Source of the DNA: Aldehydirespirator sp965220345 | GTDB taxonomy: Bacteria > Actinomycetota > Acidimicrobiia > Acidimicrobiales > Aldehydirespiratoraceae | NCBI GenBank assembly: GCA_965220345.1 | Contig: OZ244822.1 | Coordinates: forward strand, 1,054,001-1,118,000 | Direction: 5' to 3' | Length of the DNA stretch: 64,000 nucleotides | Shown: positions 1 to 7,479 of the stretch, one piece after another | How positions within the stretch are numbered: the stretch's first letter is position 1 | Layout: every line of letters begins with the position of its first letter | Notes under the pieces: model-generated | What the model was told of the DNA's origin: nothing | Seen by the model: the letters and a program-made list of their open reading frames with translations, nothing else | Database searches by the model: none | Position numbers and translations under genes: made by a program

Positions 1-2
1 AC

Positions 3-707
3 ATTGTGGCTTTACTCGGCTGCAATGGCGCTGGCAAGACCACTGCGGTTAGAGCTGTGACAGGGCTCCTAGATGTGCATGAAGGTGACATCACCAAGGG
101 ATCGGTGACCTGGAACGGCACCGATATTTCCGATTTCAAGCCGTCGCGCATTGTTGAGTCGGGAATAACCCAGGTAATGGAAGGCCGCCGGATTTTTGCG
201 GAACTCTCGGTTGACGAAAACCTCAACACTGGCGGGTTCACGGTGCGTAGTCGCACTCAAAACGAAGAGGCTTATCAGCGGGTCATGGAACTCTTCCCGC
301 AGCTCAAAAGCAGGCGGCGCTCCACTGCGGGTTACCTTTCTGGGGGAGAGCAGCAGATGCTGGCTATCGGCCGCGCCATGATGGCCGATCCAAAGCTTTT
401 GATCCTTGATGAACCATCGCTGGGTTTGGCACCGATGCTGATCGAACAGATCCGCGACATTATTGTCGACATCAACCGCTCTGGTACTAGCGTGCTGCTG
501 ATCGAACAGAACGCGGTGATGGCTCTTTCGATAGCTGATTACGGCTATGTCATGGAATCAGGCAAGGTAGTGATGGACGGTGCGCCCAAAAAACTGCTCG
601 CCGACGAAGATATTCAAGAGTTCTACTTGGGACTGCACGCCGAAGGCGAACGCAAATCGTTCCGTGACGTTAAGCATTACAAGCGCCGCAAGCGCTGGCT
701 GTCATGA
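3..707 (+). CDS. livF: Branched-chain amino-acid type ABC transporter ATPase LivF (5' partial)
   Basis: ATPase subunit of a high-affinity ABC importer of the LivFGHM family, which energises uptake of branched-chain amino acids or related amides and acids at the inner face of the membrane. Visible motifs are Walker A GCNGAGKTT, signature LSGGEQQ and Walker B LLILDEPSLGLAP, followed by an H-loop-like region. The reading frame is open to the window edge and Walker A lies almost at the start, so roughly the first 30 residues are missing. The basic C-terminal tail (KHYKRRKRWLS) is longer than in E. coli LivF. It is followed 19 bp later by livG on the same strand; the permeases and binding protein are presumably upstream, outside the window. 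The real substrate cannot be told from the ATPases. Confidence 0.93.
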   Translation: MVALLGCNGAGKTTAVRAVTGLLDVHEGDITKGSVTWNGTDISDFKPSRIVESGITQVMEGRRIFAELSVDENLNTGGFTVRSRTQNEEAYQRVMELFPQLKSRRRSTAGYLSGGEQQMLAIGRAMMADPKLLILDEPSLGLAPMLIEQIRDIIVDINRSGTSVLLIEQNAVMALSIADYGYVMESGKVVMDGAPKKLLADEDIQEFYLGLHAEGERKSFRDVKHYKRRKRWLS

Positions 708-726
708 GTGAAGAGAGCCCGAATCC

Positions 727-1536
727 ATGAACGAATCGCAATCTTCGGCTGCTGCACTGCTTGAAGTGGATGACATCTCACTTCGTTTCGGTGGGGTTAC
801 GGCCATCGATTCGGTCTCGTTCACGGTTCGAGCTGGTGAGCTTTACGCCATCATCGGACCGAATGGCGCTGGCAAAACTTCAATCTTCAATTCGATCTCA
901 CAGGTTTACCGTCCTCAAGAGGGCGACATTCGCTGGCGAGGCGAATCGGTCATGGGGGTGCGCCCCGACCGGATCGCGCAGCTGGGTGTGGCGCGGACCT
1001 TTCAAAACATTGAACTTTTCCCGCAGATGACCGTGCTCGACAACCTTTTGACGGGACGACACATCCGCATGAACAGCTCCTTTCTGGCCGGGGCGCTGTG
1101 GATCGGCAGAGCCAAGCGCGAAGAAGTAGAGCATCGCCGCAAAGTCGAGGACATCATCGACTTCCTTGAGATCGAAGGCTGGCGCAAGCATCCAGTGGCC
1201 TTGTTGCCTTACGGCATCCAAAAGCGTGTCGAGTTAGGACGAGCTTTAGCGATGGAGCCCGAACTGTTGATGCTAGATGAGCCAGTAGCAGGAATGAACC
1301 TCGAAGAAACCGAAGACATGGCACGTTTCGTCCTTGATATTCGCCGCGAGCTTGACGTGACTCTGTTGATGGTGGAACACGACATGGGTTTAGTGATGGA
1401 CATCGCCGACCGAGTAATGGTGCTTGACTTTGGCCGCAAAATTTCTGAAGGCACCCCGGCTGAGGTTCAAAGCGACCCAAACGTGATTGCCGCGTATTTG
1501 GGTAGCACCGAACTTGATGTGCAGGACACCGAGTGA
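727..1536 (+). CDS. livG: Branched-chain amino-acid type ABC transporter ATPase LivG
   Basis: Second ATPase of the same importer; LivF and LivG form the nucleotide-binding pair. Of 269 residues, the Walker A GPNGAGKTS lies near residue 45, the family-typical altered signature LPYGIQKR near 160, Walker B LLMLDEPVAGMN near 180 and the H-loop MVEHDMG near 215. The ATG at 727 is chosen because the protein then starts just before the conserved ABC fold. Its last codons overlap the GTG start of bioB (GTGA), so the transporter ATPases and biotin synthase are translationally coupled. Coupling biotin synthesis to this importer is unusual; it may only reflect operon packing. Confidence 0.94.
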   Translation: MNESQSSAAALLEVDDISLRFGGVTAIDSVSFTVRAGELYAIIGPNGAGKTSIFNSISQVYRPQEGDIRWRGESVMGVRPDRIAQLGVARTFQNIELFPQMTVLDNLLTGRHIRMNSSFLAGALWIGRAKREEVEHRRKVEDIIDFLEIEGWRKHPVALLPYGIQKRVELGRALAMEPELLMLDEPVAGMNLEETEDMARFVLDIRRELDVTLLMVEHDMGLVMDIADRVMVLDFGRKISEGTPAEVQSDPNVIAAYLGSTELDVQDTE

Positions 1537-2531
1537 CGCAGGCCGCACTCAAATCCGCTACCGAAGCACTGCTGCAACAACGCCGTTTGCTTAGCACAGA
1601 CGAACTCGCTGAACTAGCCGCACTAGATGAGCTGGCAGTGCCTTCGCTGGCTGCCTTAGCTCACGAAGTGCGCCTCGCTTATGCCGGTCCCGAGGTCGAA
1701 GTGGAAGGCATCTTGTCGGCCAAAACCGGCGGGTGTAGCGAAGACTGCCATTTTTGCAGCCAGTCAGCGGCTTTTGACACGCCAGTAAAAGCCACCCCTT
1801 TCCTTGACGCAGACGAGGTTCTGGCCGCAGCGCGTGAGACAGCCGAACTTGGTGCCAGCGAGTTTTGTCTGGTGTTGGCGATCCGCGGCCCGGATCAGCG
1901 CATAATGGATCGCCTCGTTGATTTGACGGCATTGGTGACAGCCGAAACTGGCTTGAACGTGGCTGTGAGTGCTGGGATACTCACTCAAGAGCAAGCCTTT
2001 GAGCTAGCTGCAGCTGGAGTACATCGCTATAACCACAACCTTGAGACTAGTCGATCGTTTTTTGCACAGGTAGTAACTACGCACAGCTTCGATGAGCGGA
2101 TTGCTACTTGTGAGTATGTGCGTGATGCAGGCATGGAATTATGTTGCGGGGTGCTTTTAGGGATGGGCGAAACTGTTGCACAGCGCTTGGAGTTGATCAG
2201 CCAGATTCGTGAGGTGCAGCCTTGTGAAGTGCCCATTAATTTTTTGAATCCGCGCCCAGGTACGCCTCTTCAGATACGCAAACCCATGGGCGCGCTTGAG
2301 GCGATTCGCTGGATCGCTATTTTCCGTCTGGCTCTGCCGTCAGTGATACTGCGATACGCTGGCGGTCGCGAAATCACATTGCGTGATCTGCAAGCGCTGG
2401 GAATGACCGCCGGAATTAACGCTCTAATTATCGGCAACTACCTCACCACTCTGGGACGCTCCCCACGCCAAGACCTAGATATGCTGGATGATCTGAGCAT
2501 GCCGATAGCTGGCCTTTCGGCTGCGATCTGA
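1533..2531 (+). CDS. bioB: Biotin synthase
   Basis: Radical-SAM enzyme that inserts sulphur into dethiobiotin, the last step of biotin synthesis. The radical-SAM CxxxCxxC motif is clear (GGCSEDCHFCSQS, near residue 70) and is followed by the BioB-typical stretches ILTQEQA, YNHNLETS, GVLLGMGE and NFLNPRPGTPL. The length of 332 residues is normal. The start is GTG at 1533 overlapping the livG stop by 4 bp. No other bio genes are in the window. The small cysteine-rich gene 39 bp downstream resembles the actinobacterial biotin synthase auxiliary protein, so this BioB is probably of the type that needs such a partner. Confidence 0.96.
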   Translation: MTQAALKSATEALLQQRRLLSTDELAELAALDELAVPSLAALAHEVRLAYAGPEVEVEGILSAKTGGCSEDCHFCSQSAAFDTPVKATPFLDADEVLAAARETAELGASEFCLVLAIRGPDQRIMDRLVDLTALVTAETGLNVAVSAGILTQEQAFELAAAGVHRYNHNLETSRSFFAQVVTTHSFDERIATCEYVRDAGMELCCGVLLGMGETVAQRLELISQIREVQPCEVPINFLNPRPGTPLQIRKPMGALEAIRWIAIFRLALPSVILRYAGGREITLRDLQALGMTAGINALIIGNYLTTLGRSPRQDLDMLDDLSMPIAGLSAAI

Positions 2532-2570
2532 CGGTATTGATCTGACGGTGTTGGCGCTCAATCAGCTGCC

Positions 2571-2789
2571 ATGATGTCTGTAACGTTCACTGCGTCAGCA
2601 TCAGTGCCAGCAAATGCCGCATCCGCTAACTGCTCGGGTTGCGGGCGCAGCGACTGTGATGGTTGCCTGCCCGAGCTTGATCCACCCCGCTACTGCATCC
2701 GTTGCGGAGCTTGGCTCGGCACTACAGTGAAACCCACAGGCTGGGTAGCCCACTGCCGCCACTGCGATCACCGCAGTTCAGGTTTATAG
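2571..2789 (+). CDS. bsaP: BsaP-like biotin synthase auxiliary protein
   Basis: A 72-residue cysteine-rich protein directly downstream of bioB. It has one Cys cluster near residues 22-30 (CSGCGRSDCDGC) and a second part built as PPRYCIRCGAW...VKPTGWVAHCRHC. That second part matches what I recall of the mycobacterial BsaP family, a small protein encoded next to bioB and reported to be required for BioB turnover, probably through an Fe-S cluster. What is seen is the position, size, Cys pattern and the PPRxCxxCG...GWxAxC signature; the function is inferred from these. Start is ATG 2571 or the adjacent ATG 2574. The extra N-terminal Cys cluster is more than I remember for the mycobacterial protein. 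Confidence 0.72.
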   Translation: MMSVTFTASASVPANAASANCSGCGRSDCDGCLPELDPPRYCIRCGAWLGTTVKPTGWVAHCRHCDHRSSGL

Positions 2790-2844
2790 CACTTGGACTA
2801 CTATCTGGTTAAGCGGGCTCAGAGTTCGGTGGTCGAGGATCACC

Positions 2845-2875
2845 GATTAGCACTCATTACGATTAACACTCATTA
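2845..2875. repeat. Short imperfect direct repeat between convergent genes
   Basis: Two 15-bp copies (gattagcactcatta and gattaacactcatta) one base apart, differing at one position, lie in the 112-bp gap between the convergent bsaP-like gene and the large methylase. No hairpin with a T-run is apparent in this gap. The role is unknown. Confidence 0.5.
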
Positions 2876-2901
2876 ATAGAAAGAGACAGCTGAGTCTACT
2901 T

Positions 2902-5900
2902 TTAGGATGATCGAGTGCCCTTCTTGCCTCCATGCACGGAGGGCTCAGCGCACCATTGCTCGCGCAGGGTCTCCAGAGGACCCAGAACCATCTTTGGAAG
3001 ATCAAGCGCTCTACAGAGAACAGATTCGTCAAGCGACTGACGAATCGGGTCGCGCCAAGCTTCGTTTGCTGGCAGCAGAACCTCGGCGGCGTGCTGATTG
3101 AATGCTTCAGCCAGCCTTGACAACTGAGTGTGTGGGATTTCAGCCAGGTTAGGCACAGGGATCAGGCCGATAGTTTTGATGGAGAGATTGGCTCGTCCTT
3201 TCTGTTGGCGGCCAGAAATCCACCATCGTGCGATGAGACCAAGCGTGGTGTTAAGCCATGCACATAAAGCCATCTCCCACAGCAGGCGATCTAACTCATC
3301 TGCGGGAACTACGCCAAACGACGGCCAGGCTCGCCCTCCGAGAGCATCTTGAGGAGTGAGGCAAGCTCCGAGCGGTTGAGAGTTGACTCGAAAGTCGCGG
3401 TTGATGTGAAGACGGGTTGCTCCGGCCGTATCCGAGGTGCCGTTCCACAGATTTTGTGCCTCCGACAACTGGCCGTGTCGAGGGGTGCCGTCAGAGTCGG
3501 GCAGCACGTTCATTCTTGTTTCGTGTTCGTGTTCGTGGCTCCACAGAACCGGCCAAGACACCCGCTTGTGCGTGGCGCGGTTGATCGGGCTTACGTTAAA
3601 GGGGCCGCGTGGCTTGCTTTGTGAACTTTGAGGCGGCCCGTTGATGTCAAGGTGGTAGGGGCCACGACTGCCGAGGGTTCGTAGAGCGACGGTGCGAAGC
3701 GGTTGAACTCGCAGGCGTGGGAGCCGCAGTTCCTCACCAGACGAGAGGCTTCTAGCTGTGTCAGCAACGTCAGGACTGAGAACTCCTGTGGGATGACCGC
3801 GAGCTTCTGCCACAAAGTCAGCTTCGGTGAGCCATCCAATCTGATTGTCCCCGATGAGCAGTGGCTGCACACCGGGCTCGTTGCGGACTGATTGAATGGA
3901 CCGAACCGTTTCGAGGGCTTCTAGTAGCGAAGCGGGTCGTTGGTGCAGTATGGCGTAGGTGGATGTATCTGTTGGGGTCTCATCCAGCGCAAGGTTGTCC
4001 GTGCGTTTGGTAGCGACAAGGATCGCTTCAGCCATACCCGTGTCAGCCGAGAAGGCTCTTGAGGTCGAGGATTCCGTGGCAGCAATGGTGACTACCACCA
4101 AGTCGCTGTAGTGGTCTCGCAATAGTTTGCGAGCTTTAGTCCAACTTTGACCTGCGATGATCTGAGCGGGCAGTATTAGCGCCAGCACGCCGCCTGGTCG
4201 GAGCTTGTTGTGGGCTAGATCAATGAAGTCAGATGCCAGGCCTGCATTGCCGTGTCCAGCGCTGTGGTCGGGAGGTCTGAGCTTGCTGAGCCGTCGCGAC
4301 ATCTGCTTCTGCGTGGATGCGCTGGTGTTCAGCCCGGCAAAGGACGGCACCGGCACACCCACTTTGGTGCTCTCGTGGCCCGTGGGCCGTGTGAACGGAG
4401 GATTCATAATCATCAGATCGACGCTGCCAGCGGACAACTCGAACGCAGTGTCATCCTCCCGGATACGATGTTCTTGTCCAGCAAGACGCTTAGATTCTTG
4501 GCCGATGAGCGAACCGGTCTGGTCTTTGGCCATCAACTCCAATGACCCCAGCCTCACATGTTTTGTTTCTAGGCACTCCTCCTTGCCTGTTTCCAGCAAC
4601 TTCTGCCCGACTTGAGTGAGGCCGTAGCGGACAACGTGTATCTCGCAAGCATCAAAGGGCTTTGAGGGGTGAGCGGCTGACAGCATCATCGTGGTGAGGT
4701 GAGCTGCCGCTGGCATAACATCGGCACCGATAAGCGACTGTCGCATCACTTCGTTGTGTATTTGCGCTGGGTCTTTGTCATGGCGACGATGCCTTGCCGC
4801 CACTCGGCGGTATGCGGCTGACAACAGTGCGCCTGTACCGCAGGCAAGGTCGGCGATCCTCAAACTGGTGACTGCCGCTGGGTCTGACCAGTCGATTTTG
4901 AGGCGAGATACTGCCAGTTCGGCTAGTAGTGCCGCAGATTCGGGCCTCGTATAGAACGTGGCAAGGAGTTTGCGGTCTGCGATCAGGCTCCCGAGCATCT
5001 GCCCTGCTAGATCCTGTACTTCAACGGCACCAGCTGTGGCCAAATCTTGAGCCGCAGTGGCTAACCGGTCGCACACCGCGCCCGCTTTGTTGTCCGGCAC
5101 AGAGGTAAGAATCCGCGAAGCGAGGCTGAATATCGGGTAGTAGTTCACCTTGAGAATCTCGTGCCAGACATCTAAGACGTGGCGCTTGCAGAGAGTTCGG
5201 TCGATGTCTCGGGCTCGGGTTGCGTCAATATTGGGTGTTGAGCAACTTTCAGCTATTGCGGTTTGACATAAGAACGCATCCGCCATTATCGCTGCGGCCA
5301 TCTGCATGGTCTGTGTATCTGGAGCCTGATGCAGCCAAGAGCCGATCTCTATCTGACAGCCGTCGCTCAGACTGTTGAGGATTGTGGATGCTTCGACTAC
5401 AGCCTGCTCAAGGATGTCGGCAGCCTTCTCGACATGATGCGGTGAGATGGTGAGGGTCTCAATGGTGGTGGCGAGCTCGTCGATGCCTCCACGGATCGAT
5501 CCTGAGGAAGGAAACCTTGACGGAGTGCCAGTACTAGATGCATAAAAGACGCGCCATTCAAGATCGTTGGCAGCTGCGAGCGCGGAATCTAGATCACTTT
5601 CTAGAACCTTGTCGCGAAACCGCCCGGGATAAATGAGAGCAACGGCTGCCTCTACAGTTAGTGCAGCGCTTGCCACTTTGCGATTTAATCGCTCAATTGC
5701 ATCATGATCAGCGGTCGCACCGGGAGCGATCTCGGCTTCCACTATTACGGGGGCTCCGTTGCGGATCAACACATCGGGCTTCTTTAGGGGCTCGTCTAGG
5801 AGCACTCCCGTCTGTTCGGACACGATGGCGGCACCGCGCCATTCTGGATGTCGCCGCCTCAAGCAATCTGCTAAACGGTTGTTGATGGTTGGCTCTGTGT

Positions 5901-5904
5901 TCAT
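2902..5904 (-). CDS. Large solitary N6-adenine DNA methylase, possibly type IIG-like
   Basis: About 1000 residues. A class of N6-adenine methylase is shown by motif I (DLACGTGALLS, near residue 350) and motif IV (MIMNPPFTRP, near residue 500), which bind S-adenosylmethionine and hold the target base. The C-terminal 350 residues would be a target-recognition region. Near residues 42-59 the N-terminus has KPDVLIRNGAPVIVEAEI, resembling the PD...(D/E)xK nuclease core but with Glu in place of the catalytic Lys. It could therefore be a single-chain restriction-modification enzyme, an inactivated derivative, or only a modification enzyme. No separate nuclease, specificity subunit or BREX/DISARM partner is adjacent. 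Start: ATG at 5904 has GGAG nine bases upstream; in-frame ATG 5919 and TTG 5931 are alternatives lying in a duplicated 17-bp stretch. Confidence 0.82.
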   Translation of the reverse strand: MNTEPTINNRLADCLRRRHPEWRGAAIVSEQTGVLLDEPLKKPDVLIRNGAPVIVEAEIAPGATADHDAIERLNRKVASAALTVEAAVALIYPGRFRDKVLESDLDSALAAANDLEWRVFYASSTGTPSRFPSSGSIRGGIDELATTIETLTISPHHVEKAADILEQAVVEASTILNSLSDGCQIEIGSWLHQAPDTQTMQMAAAIMADAFLCQTAIAESCSTPNIDATRARDIDRTLCKRHVLDVWHEILKVNYYPIFSLASRILTSVPDNKAGAVCDRLATAAQDLATAGAVEVQDLAGQMLGSLIADRKLLATFYTRPESAALLAELAVSRLKIDWSDPAAVTSLRIADLACGTGALLSAAYRRVAARHRRHDKDPAQIHNEVMRQSLIGADVMPAAAHLTTMMLSAAHPSKPFDACEIHVVRYGLTQVGQKLLETGKEECLETKHVRLGSLELMAKDQTGSLIGQESKRLAGQEHRIREDDTAFELSAGSVDLMIMNPPFTRPTGHESTKVGVPVPSFAGLNTSASTQKQMSRRLSKLRPPDHSAGHGNAGLASDFIDLAHNKLRPGGVLALILPAQIIAGQSWTKARKLLRDHYSDLVVVTIAATESSTSRAFSADTGMAEAILVATKRTDNLALDETPTDTSTYAILHQRPASLLEALETVRSIQSVRNEPGVQPLLIGDNQIGWLTEADFVAEARGHPTGVLSPDVADTARSLSSGEELRLPRLRVQPLRTVALRTLGSRGPYHLDINGPPQSSQSKPRGPFNVSPINRATHKRVSWPVLWSHEHEHETRMNVLPDSDGTPRHGQLSEAQNLWNGTSDTAGATRLHINRDFRVNSQPLGACLTPQDALGGRAWPSFGVVPADELDRLLWEMALCAWLNTTLGLIARWWISGRQQKGRANLSIKTIGLIPVPNLAEIPHTQLSRLAEAFNQHAAEVLLPANEAWRDPIRQSLDESVLCRALDLPKMVLGPLETLREQWCAEPSVHGGKKGTRSS

Positions 5905-5917
5905 GATCACGGTCTCC

Positions 5918-5951
5918 ATGACCTCGGGCAAGCCATGACCTCGGGCAAGCC
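5918..5951. repeat. 17-bp tandem duplication over the methylase start region
   Basis: Two perfect adjacent copies of atgacctcgggcaagcc (5918-5934 and 5935-5951), followed by another atga. On the minus strand each copy contributes a possible start codon. Because 17 is not a multiple of three, the upstream copy leads into another frame (beginning MACPRS), while the inner copy leads into the methylase frame. Gain or loss of a copy would move the start signals relative to the gene. Confidence 0.9.
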
Positions 5952-5967
5952 ATGAGGCTATTAGCTG

Positions 5968-6018
5968 AGATTTTCAGCGAATATTATGATATTTTCATAG
6001 ATATTTGATATTCTAGCA
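5968..6018 (-). promoter_or_regulatory. AT-rich probable promoter of the large methylase
   Basis: The roughly 50 bp just upstream of the methylase are strikingly AT-rich compared with the window, with repeated gatatt/aatatc elements in both orientations. This is consistent with a promoter or protein-binding site. I cannot fix -35 and -10 boxes with certainty. Confidence 0.35.
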
Positions 6019-6048
6019 TCACAGATACAGTGCCGTGCGGAGCGCGGT

Positions 6049-6522
6049 TCAGGTTCGTAGTACTTCTACTATTTCACCGCAGGCTTTGCAGCGATACACC
6101 GCGCGGCACCGCGCCGGGCCGAAAATTGATTGCTCTACTAGCGTTTCGTTTCCACAGCACGGGCATTGCGTTGGTCGCGCCGGTGAAGCCACTGCCACAG
6201 TGAAGTCGCGCGCCAGCACTGCACAGGCTTTGTCGCTGAGCCTTGAAGTGCTCCAGGTTTTTGTGCTGCGCCGCACCTCAACACCGTTCACCCCGTGAAC
6301 TTTGCGGGCTGCCTCAGCGACATCGCTGGCGATCATCTCAGCAGCCGGACAGCCGCTGAAGGTGGTTAGCAGATCAATCACGACTAGTCCGTCGCAGATC
6401 TCAAGCCCGTCAATCATGCCCATAGCCACAACGCTGACACCGGGATACTCAGGATCATCCACGCTTTGCAGCGCCTCAATCAAGTCGCCCTCATTGACAG
6501 TGGCACTCACACCCAAAACCAT
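6049..6522 (-). CDS. paaD: PaaD-like protein: MIP18/DUF59 domain plus C-terminal zinc ribbon
   Basis: PaaD is the small accessory subunit of the phenylacetyl-CoA epoxidase system; its MIP18 family is linked to iron-sulphur or metal-centre assembly. The 157-residue product has the MIP18 core (LQSVDDPEYPGVSVVAMGMI near residue 20, FSGCPA near residue 55) and the PaaD-specific C-terminal zinc ribbon CPCCGNETL...FGPARCRAVYRCKAC. The other epoxidase genes paaABCE are not in the window, so this is a lone copy. It is divergently arranged with the TRAP transporter, and paaI lies on the other side of that transporter. It could instead serve another metal-dependent oxygenase. Confidence 0.8.
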   Translation of the reverse strand: MVLGVSATVNEGDLIEALQSVDDPEYPGVSVVAMGMIDGLEICDGLVVIDLLTTFSGCPAAEMIASDVAEAARKVHGVNGVEVRRSTKTWSTSRLSDKACAVLARDFTVAVASPARPTQCPCCGNETLVEQSIFGPARCRAVYRCKACGEIVEVLRT

Positions 6523-6588
6523 ACATCGCGATTTTATGTGTCCCCGCTGTGGCAGGGCCCCACCAATGCCGACTAAGGTTGTGGATCA

Positions 6589-7476
6589 ATGTCGGCCACA
6601 TCTTCGACCGAGAGCGAGCATTTGAGCCCAACAGGCCATACTCATAGCCAAAGCGAGTCAATGTCGGCCACATCTTCAGCTGAGAATCATTCGCTACCTC
6701 AAGACCAGGCGCGTTGGATGCTGCACCCCATCGGCTGGGTGTCGCTCGGCGTGATACTCGTCGCCGTCGTTGCTCATCTGTTCACCGACACCGACTATTT
6801 GATCGGCGACCTCGACTGGTTCTGGTGGGTGATCCTGATCGCCGGGTTGGGCATGTCAGCCTGGCACGACGGCCTCAACCGACTGCGCTTAGCGATCGAG
6901 TTCATCCCCAAATTCACTATCAAGATCGCCATGATCTTGGCCTGGGGTGTTTTCCTGCTGCAGTTCTTCAACGTAATCACCCGCTACAGCAACGAATACG
7001 TGGATCGCGACATCCTCTACGGAGAGGTCGTCAGCCTGGCCTGGCAATCGTTCGGCTTAATGTTTCTGGTGGCTGTCAACGCTGGAGTGCGTAACGGTGT
7101 AAACCCTCGAATCGATTTCTGGTGGGCGAACTTCCGCAACAAAACCAAAGCCGCCCTCGACTTCGCTATGCACACGGCGCTGCTGATGCCCTTCATCTTC
7201 ATGAGCGTTCGTGTCTTGCAGACCTACACCGCAGCGGCTCTAGGGCGTCGTTACAGCGGAGAATGGCCCGCTGGCTGGCGTGTCTGGGACAGTTGGGAAC
7301 AAGCAGTAGACGCTGGCGGCTTGGCAGTCGGCCCGATAAAAACCATGATGCTGGTGGGATTCGCTCTGTTCGGTCTGCAAGTCGTGGCTGAAGTCATTAA
7401 GACCGGCTTCGTTTTGATCGGTCGTGATGACTACGGCGACATCGTCGAATCCGACACCCCGCTCAGAATCGAATAG
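6589..7476 (+). CDS. dctQ: TRAP transporter small permease (DctQ family)
   Basis: Small membrane subunit of a tripartite, ion-gradient driven importer. The 295-residue product is longer than the usual 160-200 residues, as in the FcbT2/TakQ subgroup. Hydrophobic segments are visible near residues 49-65, 76-91, 107-128, 148-165, 195-212 and 250-270. The first 45 residues are polar and Ser/Thr/Glu-rich and contain two copies of MSATSS, encoded by a duplicated stretch (6588-6609 and 6660-6681), so ATG 6661 is an alternative start. The large permease begins 3 bp after the stop. Confidence 0.88.
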   Translation: MSATSSTESEHLSPTGHTHSQSESMSATSSAENHSLPQDQARWMLHPIGWVSLGVILVAVVAHLFTDTDYLIGDLDWFWWVILIAGLGMSAWHDGLNRLRLAIEFIPKFTIKIAMILAWGVFLLQFFNVITRYSNEYVDRDILYGEVVSLAWQSFGLMFLVAVNAGVRNGVNPRIDFWWANFRNKTKAALDFAMHTALLMPFIFMSVRVLQTYTAAALGRRYSGEWPAGWRVWDSWEQAVDAGGLAVGPIKTMMLVGFALFGLQVVAEVIKTGFVLIGRDDYGDIVESDTPLRIE

Positions 7477-7479
7477 CAC

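Noticed and set aside
1154..1597. 147-residue open frame opposite livG/bioB
   Set aside because: It spans the junction of two well-supported genes on the other strand and has no recognisable motif.
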